In this document: piece after piece, positions 45,070-55,985 of the stretch
Numbering within the stretch: position 1 is the first letter of the stretch
Layout of the letters: each line of letters begins with the position of its first letter
NCBI RefSeq assembly: GCF_014596525.1
Contig: NZ_MSJP01000058.1
Coordinates: 1 to 64,000, forward strand
Reading direction: 5' to 3'
Length of the DNA: 64,000 bases
Source of the DNA: Streptomyces sp. CBMA291
Lineage (GTDB): Bacteria; Actinomycetota; Actinomycetes; Streptomycetales; Streptomycetaceae
Position numbers and translations under genes: made by a program
Notes under the pieces: generated by a model
The model's input: the letters and a program-made list of their open reading frames with translations, nothing else
Database searches by the model: none
What the model was told of the DNA's origin: nothing

Positions 45070-45741
45070 GTGAACACCCAGATGCAGAACAACCTCTCCC
45101 CGAGCGGCCTCTACACCGGCGCGCCGATGGACAACCGCTACATCGTGCCCCGCTTCGTCGAGCGCACCTCGCAGGGCGTGCGCGAGTACGACCCGTACGC
45201 GAAGCTCTTCGAGGAGCGCGTGATCTTCCTCGGCGTGCAGATCGACGACGCCTCGGCCAACGACGTCATGGCGCAGCTGCTGTGCCTGGAGTCGATGGAC
45301 CCCGACCGTGACATCTCGATCTACATCAACAGCCCCGGTGGTTCCTTCACCGCGCTGACGGCGATCTACGACACCATGCAGTTCGTGAAGCCGGACATCC
45401 AGACGGTCTGCATGGGCCAGGCGGCCTCCGCCGCGGCCGTGCTGCTCGCCGCCGGCACCCCCGGCAAGCGGATGGCCCTGCCGAACGCGCGCGTGCTGAT
45501 CCACCAGCCCTCCGGCGGCACCGGCCGTGAGCAGCTCTCCGACCTGGAGATCGCGGCCAACGAGATCCTGCGCATGCGCAGCCAGCTGGAGGAGATGCTG
45601 GCCAAGCACTCCTCGACGCCGATCGAGAAGATCCGCGACGACATCGAGCGCGACAAGATCCTGACGGCCGAGGACGCCCTGGCGTACGGTCTGGTGGACC
45701 AGATCGTCTCGACGCGCAAGAGCACCGCCGGGGCACACTGA
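45070..45741 (+). CDS. ATP-dependent Clp protease proteolytic subunit ClpP2
   Basis: Second ClpP subunit, 223 aa. Catalytic Ser120 is in [12 protein letters not shown], the His in [10 protein letters not shown], and the Asp in [17 protein letters not shown]. The N-terminus is ~20 residues longer than ClpP1. GTG 45070 has a weak AGGA; ATG 45082 (MQNNLSP) is an alternative start. ClpP1 and ClpP2 differ around the active site and substrate pocket, as usual in actinobacteria. A bulged long-range stem at 45757-45800 separates it from clpX. Confidence 0.95.
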   Translation: MNTQMQNNLSPSGLYTGAPMDNRYIVPRFVERTSQGVREYDPYAKLFEERVIFLGVQIDDASANDVMAQLLCLESMDPDRDISIYINSPGGSFTALTAIYDTMQFVKPDIQTVCMGQAASAAAVLLAAGTPGKRMALPNARVLIHQPSGGTGREQLSDLEIAANEILRMRSQLEEMLAKHSSTPIEKIRDDIERDKILTAEDALAYGLVDQIVSTRKSTAGAH

Positions 45742-45896
45742 CGCCCGACCTTCCCCTGGCACGGTCTTGTGGCCGAATCGCGACCATGTGAACCGTGCCA
45801 AGGGGGGCCCGAACGAGGGGCCCGGCAAGGTACCGTCGAATATGAGGCACCAGGAGTCGCTGAACCAGGCGCTCCCAGGCGAAGGGGAAGCACCTC

Positions 45897-47180
<1,284 letters not shown>

Positions 47181-47218
47181 GCCGCACGGCCGTCCGGCCC
47201 GTACGCACGTACACGAGA

Positions 47219-47250
47219 GGGGGCGCCCCGCCGACCGGCGGAGCGCCCCC
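47219..47250. terminator. Hairpin after clpX
   Basis: GGGGGCGC and GCGCCCCC pair, with an inner CCGCC/GGCGG stem around GACC. It lies between clpX and the convergent minus-strand gene. Confidence 0.8.
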
Positions 47251-47283
47251 TTCGTCATGCGCGGGGCCGCAGGCGCGGGGCCG

Positions 47284-48291
47284 TCAGATCTTGACGCGGA
47301 CTTCCTTGCGGAGCTTCGCGGCGAGCGCGGCCGCCTCCTCCGGCGGGGTGGCCTTGCCCGCGAGCAGCGAGGCGGTGTCGATCGGGACGACCAGGGCGAC
47401 CGTGCTGTGGTCGGCCCACACGCACATCGTCATGGTCGTCGCGGGCATGCCCGCCGAGGTGTCGGCCTTCGTCTTGAGCTGCTGGCACTTCAGGACGGCG
47501 CCGTCGAGCCCCTCGGGCTTGTACGCCTGCGGGCTGCCGATCAGTTCGCCCGAATCGGGGTCGCTCTTCTGCTTCTCGGCCTCGGCCTTGGAGGAGGCGA
47601 AGAGGGCGTCCACGACCTTCTCCGGGTCGTCGATCTCGCCGTAGAGGCCGTTGAACTGGATCATCTTGCTCGCCAGCGGGTTCTCCGCGTTCCCCGTCTG
47701 GTAGGTGCCGGAGACCTCCTTGGCGTTCTTGACGCCGTTCTTCTCGGCCTCCTTCAGGGACTCCTTCTCGGTGGACTTCTCGGTGCCGGGCGCCTTCTTG
47801 TACTCGCCGAGGACCGTCTCCGGGGTGATCAGCTTGTGCGGGCCGTCGTCCGCGACCGAGGAGCCGCCGCCCCCGCCCAGCACGAAGTACGCCCCCACGC
47901 CGAGCGCGGCGACGATCGCGATCCCGCCGATGATCCAGCCTGCCTTGGACTTCTTCGGGGCAGGCGGCGGCGGGAAGCCGCCAGGGCCGCCCTGCGGGGC
48001 GCCGTACGGGGGCTGCTGAGCGTAGGGGCCGGGCTGCTGCGGCGGCTGCCCGTACGGGCCGGGCTGCTGGCCGTACGGCCCAGGCTGCTGCTGGGGCGGG
48101 TAGCCGTAGCCGGGCTGCTGCGGCGGGACGCCCTGGGGGGCCTGCTGGGGGTACCCGTATCCCGGCTGGGGGGCCTGCGGCTGACCCCCGTAGGGGCCGG
48201 GCTGCGGCTGGCCGTACGGGCCCGGCTGGCCGTAGGGGCCGGGCTGCTGGTGCGGCTGGCCGCCGTACGGGCCCGGCTGGTTGTTGCTCAT
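47284..48291 (-). CDS. Membrane protein with Pro/Gly/Gln-rich cytoplasmic repeats, unknown function
   Basis: Protein of 335 aa. About the first 110 residues are Gln/Pro/Gly/Tyr repeats of the QQPGPYGQ type. A short basic stretch (PAPKKSKAG) and one membrane helix (WIIGGIAIVAALGVGAYFVLG) follow. The extracytoplasmic part of ~190 residues carries two Cys (VLKCQQLK and MCVWADH) that could pair. The ending LRKEVRVKI is common in Streptomyces proteins of this design. GGGGAA lies ten bases before ATG 48291. The region around the ribosome site can form two competing or interleaved stems (see 48292-48336). Function unknown. Confidence 0.85.
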   Translation of the reverse strand: MSNNQPGPYGGQPHQQPGPYGQPGPYGQPQPGPYGGQPQAPQPGYGYPQQAPQGVPPQQPGYGYPPQQQPGPYGQQPGPYGQPPQQPGPYAQQPPYGAPQGGPGGFPPPPAPKKSKAGWIIGGIAIVAALGVGAYFVLGGGGGSSVADDGPHKLITPETVLGEYKKAPGTEKSTEKESLKEAEKNGVKNAKEVSGTYQTGNAENPLASKMIQFNGLYGEIDDPEKVVDALFASSKAEAEKQKSDPDSGELIGSPQAYKPEGLDGAVLKCQQLKTKADTSAGMPATTMTMCVWADHSTVALVVPIDTASLLAGKATPPEEAAALAAKLRKEVRVKI

Positions 48292-48336
48292 CGACAGGTT
48301 CCCCTCACAGGATGTTTATGCCTGTCGAACATCCTG
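48292..48336 (-). promoter_or_regulatory. Interleaved hairpins (possible pseudoknot) at the ribosome-binding region
   Basis: On the minus-strand mRNA the order is CAGGATGTT, CGACAGG, CATA, AACATCCTG, TGAGGGGAA (with the Shine-Dalgarno), CCTGTCG, then AUG. CAGGATGTT pairs perfectly with AACATCCTG (9 bp). CGACAGG, in the loop of that hairpin, pairs perfectly with CCTGTCG (7 bp), which abuts the start codon. This is an H-type pseudoknot layout, or two exclusive hairpins, enclosing the ribosome site. The same dyads could instead be operators on DNA. Confidence 0.5.
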
Positions 48337-48418
48337 GCGGAATCCAGTCCCTCGCGTCGCGGCGGGGCGCCACACCGTTACCGAACAATCGAGTTTCAGG
48401 TCCGTGCGGTGACACCTC

Positions 48419-48430
48419 TAAACTGGGCCC
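48419..48430 (+). promoter_or_regulatory. -10 box of leaderless valS
   Basis: TAAACT (48419-48424), six bases GGGCCC, then GTG 48431. No Shine-Dalgarno is present. The string ACTGGGCCCGTGA is identical at folC (58508-58520). Confidence 0.6.
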
Positions 48431-51052
48431 GTGACCGAGAACACTCAGCAGCAGACAGCGCCCACCACCGAACTGCCGACCCAGTACGCGCCGGCCGAGG
48501 TAGAGGGGCCGTTGTACGAGCGCTGGGTGGAGCGCGGGTACTTCGAGGTGGACGCGAAGAGCGAGAAGCCCGCGTACACCATCGTGATCCCGCCGCCGAA
48601 CGTCACCGGCTCCCTCCACCTGGGCCACGCCTTCGAGCACACGCTGATCGACGCCCTCACCCGCCGCAAGCGCATGCAGGGCTTCGAGACGCTCTGGCAG
48701 CCGGGCATGGACCACGCCGGTATCGCCACCCAGAACGTCGTCGAGCGTGAACTCGCCAAGGAGGGCAAGTCCCGGCACGACCTGGGCCGCGAGGCCTTCG
48801 TCGAGCGCGTCTGGGAGTGGAAGGCCGAGTCCGGCGGTCAGATCGCCGGCCAGATGCGGCGCCTCGGCGAGGGCCTGGCCTGGAGCCGGGACCGCTTCAC
48901 CATGGACGAGGGCCTGTCCCGTGCCGTCCAGACCGTCTTCAAGAAGATGTTCGACGACGGCCTGATCTACCGCGCCGAGCGCATCATCAACTGGTGCCCG
49001 CGCTGTCTGACGGCCATCTCCGACATCGAGGTCGACTACCAGGACGACGACGGCGAGCTCGTCTCCATGCAGTACGGCGAGGGCGACGAGACCATCGTCG
49101 TCGCCACGACCCGCGCCGAGACGATGCTGGGCGACACGGCCGTCGCCGTCCACCCCGACGACGAGCGCTACGCCCACCTGGTCGGCAAGCGGATCAAGCT
49201 GCCGCTGACCGACCGTACGATCCCGGTCGTCGCCGACACGCACGTCGACCCGGAGTTCGGCACCGGCGCCGTCAAGGTGACCCCGGCGCACGACCCGAAC
49301 GACTTCGCCATCGGCCAGCGCCACGACCTGGAGACCATCGAGGTCCTCGACGAGCGCGGTGTGATCACCGTCCACGGCCCCTTCCAGGGCCTGGACCGCT
49401 TCGAGGCGCGCTCCGCGATCGTCGCCGCCCTGCGCGCCGAGGGCCGGATCGTCGCCGAGAAGCGCCCGTACGTCCACTCCGTCGGCCACTGCTCCCGCTG
49501 CAAGACGACGCTGGAGCCCCGTCTGTCGATGCAGTGGTGGGTCAAGGTCGAGACCCTCGCCAAGGCCGCCGGTGACGCCGTCCGCGACGGCCGGGTCGAC
49601 ATCCACCCGGCCGACATGTCGCAGCGCTACTTCGACTGGGTCGACAACCTCAACGACTGGTGCATCTCGCGCCAGCTGTGGTGGGGCCACCGCATCCCCG
49701 TCTGGCACGGCCCGAACGGCGAGCTGGTCTGCGTCGGCCCGGACGAGCAGCCGCCCGCGGGCGAGGGCTGGACGCAGGACACCGACGTCCTCGACACCTG
49801 GTTCTCGTCCGGCCTGTGGCCGTTCTCGACGATGGGCTGGCCCGAGCGGACGCCGGAGCTGGAGAAGTTCTACCCGAACTCCGTCGTGGTCACCGGTTAC
49901 GACCTCATGTTCTTCTGGGTCGCCCGGATGATGATGTTCGGTCTGTACGCGATGGACGGCCAGCCGCCGTTCCGCACCATCGCGTTCCACGGCATGGTCC
50001 GCGACGAGTTCGGCAAGAAGATGTCGAAGTCGTTCGGGAACACGGTCAACCCGCTGGACTGGATGGACAAGTACGGCTCCGACGCCCTGCGCTTCACCCT
50101 GGCCAAGGGCGCCAACCCGGGCGTCGACGTCCCGATCGGCGAGGACTGGGTCCAGGCGTCCCGGAACTTCGCCAACAAGATCTGGAACGCGACCCGCTTC
50201 GCGATGATGAACGGCGCCACGATCGAGGGCCCGCTGCCGGACGCCTCCGAGCTGTCGGCGACGGACCGCTGGATCCTGTCCCGGCTGAACGAGACGGTCG
50301 CGCAGGTCGACGCGTACTACGAGGACTACCAGTTCGCGAAGTTGAGCGAGGCGCTCTACCACTTCGCGTGGGACGAGGTCTTCGCCTGGTACGTCGAGCT
50401 GTCGAAGACCACGTTCTTCGCGGGCGGCGAGGGCGCCAAGGTCTCCGGCCGGGTCCTCGGCGAGGTCCTGGACGTCATGCTGCGGCTGCTGCACCCGATC
50501 GTCCCGTTCGTCACCGACACCCTGTGGACCACCCTCACCGGCGGCGAGTCGCTGGTGATCGCCGACTGGCCGAAGGACTCGGGCTTCCGCGACGAGGCCG
50601 CCGAGCGCGAGATCGAGCTGGTCCAGCGGGTCGTCACCGAGGTCCGCCGGTTCCGCAAGGACCAGGGGCTCAACGACGGCCAGAAGGTCCCGGCCCGCCT
50701 CGACCTGAGCGGTACGGAGCTGGCCCCGCACGAGGCCGCCATCCGGCAGATCCTGCGGCTCCAGCCGGAGGGCGAGGGCTTCGCCGCCACCGCCTCCCTG
50801 CCGGTCGCGGGCTGCACGGTCGCGCTCGACCTGTCGGGCACCATCGACGTGGCCGCCGAGCGCAAGCGTCTGGCGAAGGACCTCGCGGCGGCCGAGAAGG
50901 AGAAGGCCCAGGCCGAGGCCAAGCTCGGCAACGAGGCCTTCCTCGCGAAGGCCCCCGACAACGTCGTGGACAAGATCAAGGGCCGCCTCGCCAAGGCGGA
51001 CGAGGACATCACCCGCATCCGGACCCAGCTGGACCGGCTTCCGCAGGCCTGA
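48431..51052 (+). CDS. Valyl-tRNA synthetase
   Basis: Class I synthetase of 873 aa that charges tRNA-Val. [14 protein letters not shown] includes the HIGH motif as HLGH (63-66), and KMSKS lies at 530-534. The CP1 editing domain lies between ([17 protein letters not shown]). The C-terminal ~65 residues form the ValS coiled-coil arm ([18 protein letters not shown]). The start is GTG 48431, leaderless. The leader is far too short for a T-box. A 15-bp hairpin follows. Confidence 0.97.
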   Translation: MTENTQQQTAPTTELPTQYAPAEVEGPLYERWVERGYFEVDAKSEKPAYTIVIPPPNVTGSLHLGHAFEHTLIDALTRRKRMQGFETLWQPGMDHAGIATQNVVERELAKEGKSRHDLGREAFVERVWEWKAESGGQIAGQMRRLGEGLAWSRDRFTMDEGLSRAVQTVFKKMFDDGLIYRAERIINWCPRCLTAISDIEVDYQDDDGELVSMQYGEGDETIVVATTRAETMLGDTAVAVHPDDERYAHLVGKRIKLPLTDRTIPVVADTHVDPEFGTGAVKVTPAHDPNDFAIGQRHDLETIEVLDERGVITVHGPFQGLDRFEARSAIVAALRAEGRIVAEKRPYVHSVGHCSRCKTTLEPRLSMQWWVKVETLAKAAGDAVRDGRVDIHPADMSQRYFDWVDNLNDWCISRQLWWGHRIPVWHGPNGELVCVGPDEQPPAGEGWTQDTDVLDTWFSSGLWPFSTMGWPERTPELEKFYPNSVVVTGYDLMFFWVARMMMFGLYAMDGQPPFRTIAFHGMVRDEFGKKMSKSFGNTVNPLDWMDKYGSDALRFTLAKGANPGVDVPIGEDWVQASRNFANKIWNATRFAMMNGATIEGPLPDASELSATDRWILSRLNETVAQVDAYYEDYQFAKLSEALYHFAWDEVFAWYVELSKTTFFAGGEGAKVSGRVLGEVLDVMLRLLHPIVPFVTDTLWTTLTGGESLVIADWPKDSGFRDEAAEREIELVQRVVTEVRRFRKDQGLNDGQKVPARLDLSGTELAPHEAAIRQILRLQPEGEGFAATASLPVAGCTVALDLSGTIDVAAERKRLAKDLAAAEKEKAQAEAKLGNEAFLAKAPDNVVDKIKGRLAKADEDITRIRTQLDRLPQA

Positions 51053-51090
51053 CGCGGACGGGCCCGGGGCGCAGCCGCCAGGGCATAGGG

Positions 51091-51128
51091 GAAGGGCCCG
51101 GAACCACCGTTACGGTTCCGGGCCCTTC
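51091..51128. terminator. Hairpin between valS and the convergent GT2 gene
   Basis: A perfect 15-bp stem (GAAGGGCCCGGAACC and complement) whose 8-base loop contains a further CCG-TTA-CGG mini-stem. It lies 38 bases past the valS stop. Confidence 0.88.
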
Positions 51129-51155
51129 GCCGTACCCCTGCCGGGGCAGGTCGTC

Positions 51156-52502
51156 TCAGGACTCCGTGGCGACCGGGCCCACGCCCGCCGTCTCGGCGTT
51201 GCGGCGGGTCTTCGCCCAGCCGGTCCTGCCCCGGACCAGGCGCACGAAGCCCCGGGCCGAGACGATGAACAGGTGGTACGCGTACAGCCAGAGTGCGAAG
51301 CCCCACAGCAGCCCCTTGACCCGGGAGCGGTCGGGGGCGAACTCGCGCCGGTAGACCGGCCCCCACAGCAGGAACGGCACGACCGACGCAAGACCGAGCG
51401 CGAGCGCCAGCGGCCAGGCGGAGAGCAGCACTTCGGCAGCGCCGCCGCCGAGGACGAGCGCGAGCAGCATGAACAGCGTCAGGAGCAGGGTCGCGAGGTG
51501 GGCGATCGGCTGGAAGAAGGTGTACAGCGACTCCAGGACGCCCCCGGCCCGGTAGTGCCGGGAGCCGACGATCCGCCCCGCGTACCGCACGCACTGGATG
51601 TTCCCCTGCGCCCAGCGGGTGCGCTGGGTGAGGAAGCGGCGGGTGTACGGCAGCGCCTCCTGGGTGACCCAGGTGTCCGCCACATGGGTGAGGCGGTATC
51701 CGGCCAGGCGCATATGCAGGCCCAGCTCGTAGTCCTCCAGGAGGGCGTCCTGCTGCCAGGGGCGGCGCTCGGCGGCGGCGATCCGGTCGAGTGCGGTCAG
51801 CCGGGTGAACTGCCCGTTCCCGCCGAGACCGACCGAGCCGGTACGGCGGCGCAGCAGCTGCATGCCGGTGTTGGAGACGGCGAACTCGGCGTCCTGCATA
51901 CGGATGAGCAGCCGCGCGTACGCGTTGGCGATCCGGCCGCCGTGATCGAGCGGGCGCTCGTCCTCGACGTTCCGCATCCGGACCCCGATCTGCACCCCGC
52001 CCGTCTCCGGGTCGCCGAAGGCCTCGGGCCCGCTGACCCGGGCGAGGGCGCCGGGGGAGAGCTGCCCGTCGGCGTCGACGACGCAGACGATCACCCGGGA
52101 CCGGTCCGCCGCCGGGTCCAGGTGCCCGTTCAGGGCCGCGTAGGCCGCGTTGAGCGCGGCGCCCTTGCCGATCCGGGCGTCGGGGCGGCGGCGCGAGACG
52201 AGATGGACCAGCGGGTCGCGCTCGGCGAGCGCGCGGACGATCGGCGCGGTGAGGTCGTCGCTCGCGTCGTCGATGACCCAGACGTGCCCCTCGGGGAAGC
52301 CGCCGCGCAGCCGGGTGACGGTCGTCGCGATGACGGCCTCCTCGTCCCGGCAGGGAACGAGGAAATGCCAGTCGAACACGGCCGGGTCGCCGGGCTCCGA
52401 GGGACGGCGCCGCGCGTACGCGTGCCGGGACCCGGCCCAGTAGACGAGGAATCCGGCGAGGAGGAGGAAGGGGAAGACGTACAGGAAGAGGGAGAGGCTC
52501 AT
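51156..52502 (-). CDS. Membrane-bound processive glycosyltransferase, family 2
   Basis: Protein of 448 aa. An N-terminal membrane helix (LSLFLYVFPFLLLAGFLVYW) is followed by a GT-A domain with LVPCRDEEAVI, VIDDASDD, DADGQ (the D-x-D metal site), LLEDYELGLHM (catalytic ED) and QRTRWAQGN (Q-x-x-R-W). At least three more helices follow. This motif set marks processive polysaccharide synthases such as those for cellulose, hyaluronan or poly-GlcNAc. It lies 90 bases downstream of a UDP-GlcNAc 2-epimerase gene on the same strand, so a GlcNAc- or ManNAc-containing polymer is the natural guess. No PilZ or other partner is seen. Confidence 0.88.
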   Translation of the reverse strand: MSLSLFLYVFPFLLLAGFLVYWAGSRHAYARRRPSEPGDPAVFDWHFLVPCRDEEAVIATTVTRLRGGFPEGHVWVIDDASDDLTAPIVRALAERDPLVHLVSRRRPDARIGKGAALNAAYAALNGHLDPAADRSRVIVCVVDADGQLSPGALARVSGPEAFGDPETGGVQIGVRMRNVEDERPLDHGGRIANAYARLLIRMQDAEFAVSNTGMQLLRRRTGSVGLGGNGQFTRLTALDRIAAAERRPWQQDALLEDYELGLHMRLAGYRLTHVADTWVTQEALPYTRRFLTQRTRWAQGNIQCVRYAGRIVGSRHYRAGGVLESLYTFFQPIAHLATLLLTLFMLLALVLGGGAAEVLLSAWPLALALGLASVVPFLLWGPVYRREFAPDRSRVKGLLWGFALWLYAYHLFIVSARGFVRLVRGRTGWAKTRRNAETAGVGPVATES

Positions 52503-52592
52503 CGTGGGGTTTTCGCGGGTGCTCGTGAAGTTCGACGGGGGTGCACGGGGTTCTGTGAGGCTTTACGCGTGGGGTGTCGGGAGGGGCCTCGG

Positions 52593-53750
52593 TCAGGCCG
52601 CGGTGGCGTGGCCGGGGGCCGGGAGCGTCGCCTGCTCCGCGCCCCGCTCGGTGACGAGGTCACGGAGCAGGCCGGCGATCCGGTGCGAGGCGGTGCCGTC
52701 GCCGTAGGGGCTGGGGAGGGTGCCCAGACGGCGCAGTCCCGGCCTGCCCTCGGCGAGCCGGCGGCGGGCCGCCGTGCCGATGCCGGGGCCGGGCGGCACC
52801 AGATCGGCGAAGTCGGCGAGCGACTCGGGGCGCTCGGTGGAGCGGCGGACCACGACCAGCGGGCGGCCGAGGACGGTCGTCTCCTCCTGGATGCCGCCGG
52901 AGTCGGAGACGATGAGGGCCGCGTGCCGGGCCAGGGCGAGGAAGGTGCCGTAACCGGCCGGGGGCAGCACGGTCAGCCCGTCGAGGAGGTGCGCGAGACC
53001 GGCGCTCTCCGCGCGGGCGCGGGTGCGGGGGTGGAGGGGGAGGACGACCGGCAGTTCGCGGGCGAGCCCGGCCAGCTCCTCCAGCACGGCGGCGAGGGCG
53101 GCCGGGTCGTCGGTGTTCTCGGGGCGGTGGACGGTCGCCAGGACGTAGCCGTCGGGGACCAGACCGCTGACGGCGAGCAGCCGGGCGCGCTCCTCCGGCG
53201 GCGGAAGGTGGTCCTGGACGGCTTCGACGACGGTGTTGCCGGTGACGGCGATCCGCTCGTCCGCGATGCCCTCGGCGAGGAGCAGGGCGCGGTTGTCGGG
53301 GGTCGCCGCGCACAGGACGTCGGCGAGCCGGTCGATGAGGACCCGGTTGTGCTCCTCGGGCATCGCCCGGTCGTGGCTGCGGAGCCCCGCTTCGACGTGG
53401 ACGAGCGGCAGGGCGCGGGCGTTGGCGGCGAGCGCGCCCGCGAGAGCCGCGTTGGTGTCGCCCTGGACGACGACGGCGAGCGGCGGTTCGGCGGCGAACA
53501 GCTCGTCGAGCCCGGCGAGGGCGGCGGCCACCTGTACGGCGCGCGGCCGGCCGCCGACCCCCGTCAGATACTCGGGCTCGGGCAGTCCCAGCTCGGCCAG
53601 GAAGGCACCGGAGAGCGCCTCGTCGTAGTGCTGGCCGGTGTGCACGACCCGGGCGGCCGGACCGAGGGCCCGGATCAGCTCGGCGAGCTTCACCAGCTCG
53701 GGACGGGTGCCGAGGACGACGGCGACGCTACGGGCGGGAAGGGTCTTCAT
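52593..53750 (-). CDS. UDP-N-acetylglucosamine 2-epimerase (non-hydrolysing, WecB type)
   Basis: Epimerase of 385 aa that interconverts UDP-GlcNAc and UDP-ManNAc for surface polysaccharides. VVLGTRPELVKLAELI is the N-terminal motif, VQGDTNAALAGALAA and HVEAGLRSHDRAMPEEHNR are family signatures, and SDSGGIQEE binds the UDP/sugar phosphates in the C-terminal Rossmann half. The start is uncertain: ATG 53750 gives the family length but the purine run AAGGG touches it. A GTG at 53843 would add 31 Arg-rich residues without a site. It probably forms one transcript with the downstream GT2 gene. Confidence 0.88.
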   Translation of the reverse strand: MKTLPARSVAVVLGTRPELVKLAELIRALGPAARVVHTGQHYDEALSGAFLAELGLPEPEYLTGVGGRPRAVQVAAALAGLDELFAAEPPLAVVVQGDTNAALAGALAANARALPLVHVEAGLRSHDRAMPEEHNRVLIDRLADVLCAATPDNRALLLAEGIADERIAVTGNTVVEAVQDHLPPPEERARLLAVSGLVPDGYVLATVHRPENTDDPAALAAVLEELAGLARELPVVLPLHPRTRARAESAGLAHLLDGLTVLPPAGYGTFLALARHAALIVSDSGGIQEETTVLGRPLVVVRRSTERPESLADFADLVPPGPGIGTAARRRLAEGRPGLRRLGTLPSPYGDGTASHRIAGLLRDLVTERGAEQATLPAPGHATAA

Positions 53751-53984
53751 GCCCTTGACGCTGCCGGGCGTCGGTCGCGCACTGCGGTGGCGCACGGTTG
53801 CGGGACGGTTGCCTTCGGCGCGAGGGGCTGTCGTCTTCGCCACGGGGCGGGGGCGGGGGCGGGCGCGGGGCGGGCGCGTGGCGTGAGCGGGGCGCCCGGG
53901 GGGAAGGGGGGCGGGGCTGCGGCGGGGGGCCTTCCGTACCGGTGGCCTGGGACTTTAGGCCCGGCCCGGCCCGGGGCGGGCGGG

Positions 53985-54028
53985 GAGAGCGGGGGCGGGG
54001 ACGGCGGAGAGCGGGGGCGGGGACGGCG
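53985..54028. repeat. Two 22-bp tandem repeats
   Basis: GAGAGCGGGGGCGGGGACGG + CG occurs twice head to tail in the 299-bp GC-rich gap between wecB and the response regulator. Nothing else is recognisable in that gap apart from low-complexity G/C runs. Confidence 0.75.
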
Positions 54029-54049
54029 GGGCGCGGCCGGAGAGGGCGG

Positions 54050-54766
54050 TTACGGGGAGTCGGCCTGTCCTGCCGACGGTCGGGCCGTGCTCTCGTAGCG
54101 GTAGCCGAGGCCCCGGACCGACTCCAGGGGGTCGCGGGAGCCGGGGCCCCCGGCCGTGCGCAGCTTGCGGCGGAGGCGGAGCACCGCGAACTTCACCCGG
54201 TCCCGGCCGATCGCGGTGGTGTCGTCCCAGACCTGGTCGAGAAGCTGCTCCGTGGTGACCACCCGGCCCCGGTTGCGCACCAGGAGCCGGAGCAGCCGGT
54301 ACTCGATGTCGCTCAGCCGGATCTCGCTGCCCTGCCAGAGCGCCGCCCGCCGCTCCGGGACGAGCCGCAGATCCTCCTCCACCGTCTCACCCGCCCACTG
54401 CCGGGGCCCCGACCTGCGCAGCAGCGCCTCGATCCGGGCCAGCAGCTCCGCGTGGTCGAAGGGCTTGACCAGATAGTCGTCGGCGCCCGAGCGCAGTGCC
54501 CGCACCCGGTCGTCGACCCCGCCGAGGCCCGAGAGGACCAGGACCGGCAGATCGCTCATGTCCCGGGTGCGGTCGAGCACCTCCCAGCCGTCCAGGGCGG
54601 GCAGCAGCAGATCGAGCAGCATCAGGGCGGGCCGCAGGGCGAAGAGCAGCCGCAGCGCCTCGCGTCCGTCGCCCGCGACGGAGACCTCGTAGCCGCGCCG
54701 GGTGAGCAGGACCCGCAGCGCGAGGGCCAGATCGGGGTCGTCCTCGACGACCAGGATTCCGGTCAT
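54050..54766 (-). CDS. OmpR-family response regulator
   Basis: Protein of 238 aa. The receiver domain has acidic residues Asp9/Asp10, phospho-acceptor Asp52 (LMLLDLLLPALDG) and Lys101 (LVKPFDH). An OmpR/PhoB winged helix follows from about 140 (LSDIEYRLLRLLVRNRG, then DRVKFAVLRLRRKL, RGLGYRYE). The ATG overlaps the stop of the upstream kinase gene by four bases (ATGA), so the two are coupled and should be cognate partners. Targets are unknown; the neighbouring wecB-GT2 unit is a reasonable guess. Confidence 0.9.
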   Translation of the reverse strand: MTGILVVEDDPDLALALRVLLTRRGYEVSVAGDGREALRLLFALRPALMLLDLLLPALDGWEVLDRTRDMSDLPVLVLSGLGGVDDRVRALRSGADDYLVKPFDHAELLARIEALLRRSGPRQWAGETVEEDLRLVPERRAALWQGSEIRLSDIEYRLLRLLVRNRGRVVTTEQLLDQVWDDTTAIGRDRVKFAVLRLRRKLRTAGGPGSRDPLESVRGLGYRYESTARPSAGQADSP

Positions 54767-55884
54767 GGGCGTCCGGTGACGGGCAGCCGTACGGTGAAGA
54801 CCGCGCCCGGCCCGCCCTCGCGGTCGCGGACGGTGATCGTCCCGCCGTGCAGCCGTACGGTGTCGAGGGCGCCCGCCAGACCGAGACCGGTGCCGGGATA
54901 GCCGCCCCGGCGCGCGTTGGGGGCCCGGACGAACGCCGTGAAGATCTCCTCGTGGTATTCGAGCGGCACCCCGATCCCGTCGTCGCCGACCTCGATCGTC
55001 CAGTGGTCGGCGGCGGGTCTGCCGATCACCTCCACGAGCCCCTCGTCCGGGGTGAAGCGGAGCGCGTTGCCGAGCAGCTCCTCCAGGGCGCCGGTGAGCA
55101 GGCCCCCGTCGGCGAGGAGCGGCGGGCCGGTGGGCGGGCACTCGGCGACGACGCACGGCCCGCCGCCCCCGGCCCGCTGGAGCGCTTCGAGGACCACCCG
55201 TTCGATCAGCTCGTGGACGAGGACCGGGCCGATCCTGGGCTCCGTGACGGGGCCTCCGGCGGCGGTCCCCGGCAGCTGCTCGGCCACCGCCCGCATCCGC
55301 AGGGCACTGCGCCGGATGGCCTCGACGTACGAGGTCTGCTCCCGGCCGAGCGGGCCCCCGGCGGGGTCGAGGAGCAGTTCGGCGAAGCTCAGGACGGTGG
55401 CGAGCGGGGTCCGCAGCTCGTGCAGGGCCCGCCCGGCGAACGCGGCCCGCTCGTCGGCGAGCGCCGCCAGCTTGCGCACCTGCTCGTACAGGCCCTCCTC
55501 CGCCTCGGTCTCCCGGGTCACGTCCTCGACCAGCCACAGATGCCCGTACGAGCCGTCGCCGACGGGAGCGCGGCGGCGGCGCAGCGTCCGCCCGTCGCGC
55601 AGGTGGTAGTCGGTGGTACGGGTGACCGGGCCGTGGGTCTCGCTCTCCTCCAGGAGCCTGCGGCGCTCCTCCGGGCGGTCGAGCAGCCCCGCGAGATGGC
55701 CGACGACCCGGTCCCGGGGGGTGCCGGGGGAGAGGTCGACGCCCGGGGGCAGCCGCAGCAGGGCGGCGAAGCGGCGGTTGACCCTGACCACCCGGAGGTC
55801 CCGGTCGAGGAGGAGCGCAGCCTGGGGGAGGGCGTCGAGGAGCGCGGCGGTGAGGGACGGTCGCTCCGCTGATGTGTGGCGCAC
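54763..55884 (-). CDS. Soluble PAS-domain sensor histidine kinase
   Basis: Kinase of 373 aa without membrane helices. An N-terminal PAS-like domain (LLDALPQAALLLDRDLRVVRVNRRF) leads to a linker (LWLVEDVTRETEAEEGL) and a HisKA domain with phospho-acceptor His155 (ALHELRTPLATVLSF). The HATPase domain has the N box (EELLGNALRFTP), G1 (VGDDGIGVP) and G2 (GTGLGLAGALDTV). The GTG start 55884 has GGAGA very close. It is divergent from the second kinase gene with 101 bases between. It would sense a cytoplasmic signal, possibly redox or a ligand through PAS. Confidence 0.88.
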   Translation of the reverse strand: MRHTSAERPSLTAALLDALPQAALLLDRDLRVVRVNRRFAALLRLPPGVDLSPGTPRDRVVGHLAGLLDRPEERRRLLEESETHGPVTRTTDYHLRDGRTLRRRRAPVGDGSYGHLWLVEDVTRETEAEEGLYEQVRKLAALADERAAFAGRALHELRTPLATVLSFAELLLDPAGGPLGREQTSYVEAIRRSALRMRAVAEQLPGTAAGGPVTEPRIGPVLVHELIERVVLEALQRAGGGGPCVVAECPPTGPPLLADGGLLTGALEELLGNALRFTPDEGLVEVIGRPAADHWTIEVGDDGIGVPLEYHEEIFTAFVRAPNARRGGYPGTGLGLAGALDTVRLHGGTITVRDREGGPGAVFTVRLPVTGRP

Positions 55885-55985
55885 GTCTCCGAGTGAAACA
55901 AAAAAGGTGACGAAGTGCCCTATCTCACAGCAGACAGGACTTCAGCCTCACGGTGTCGGGACGAAAGGCCCTGGATGATGGGGGG

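Noticed and set aside
48292..48430. T-box riboswitch upstream of valS
   Set aside because: The gap is only 139 bases, valS appears leaderless, and no stem I specifier loop or T-box sequence is seen.
51273..54098. Plus-strand open frame of 941 codons opposite GT2 and wecB
   Set aside because: Gly/Glu/Arg-rich antisense shadow; the minus-strand genes have complete catalytic motifs.
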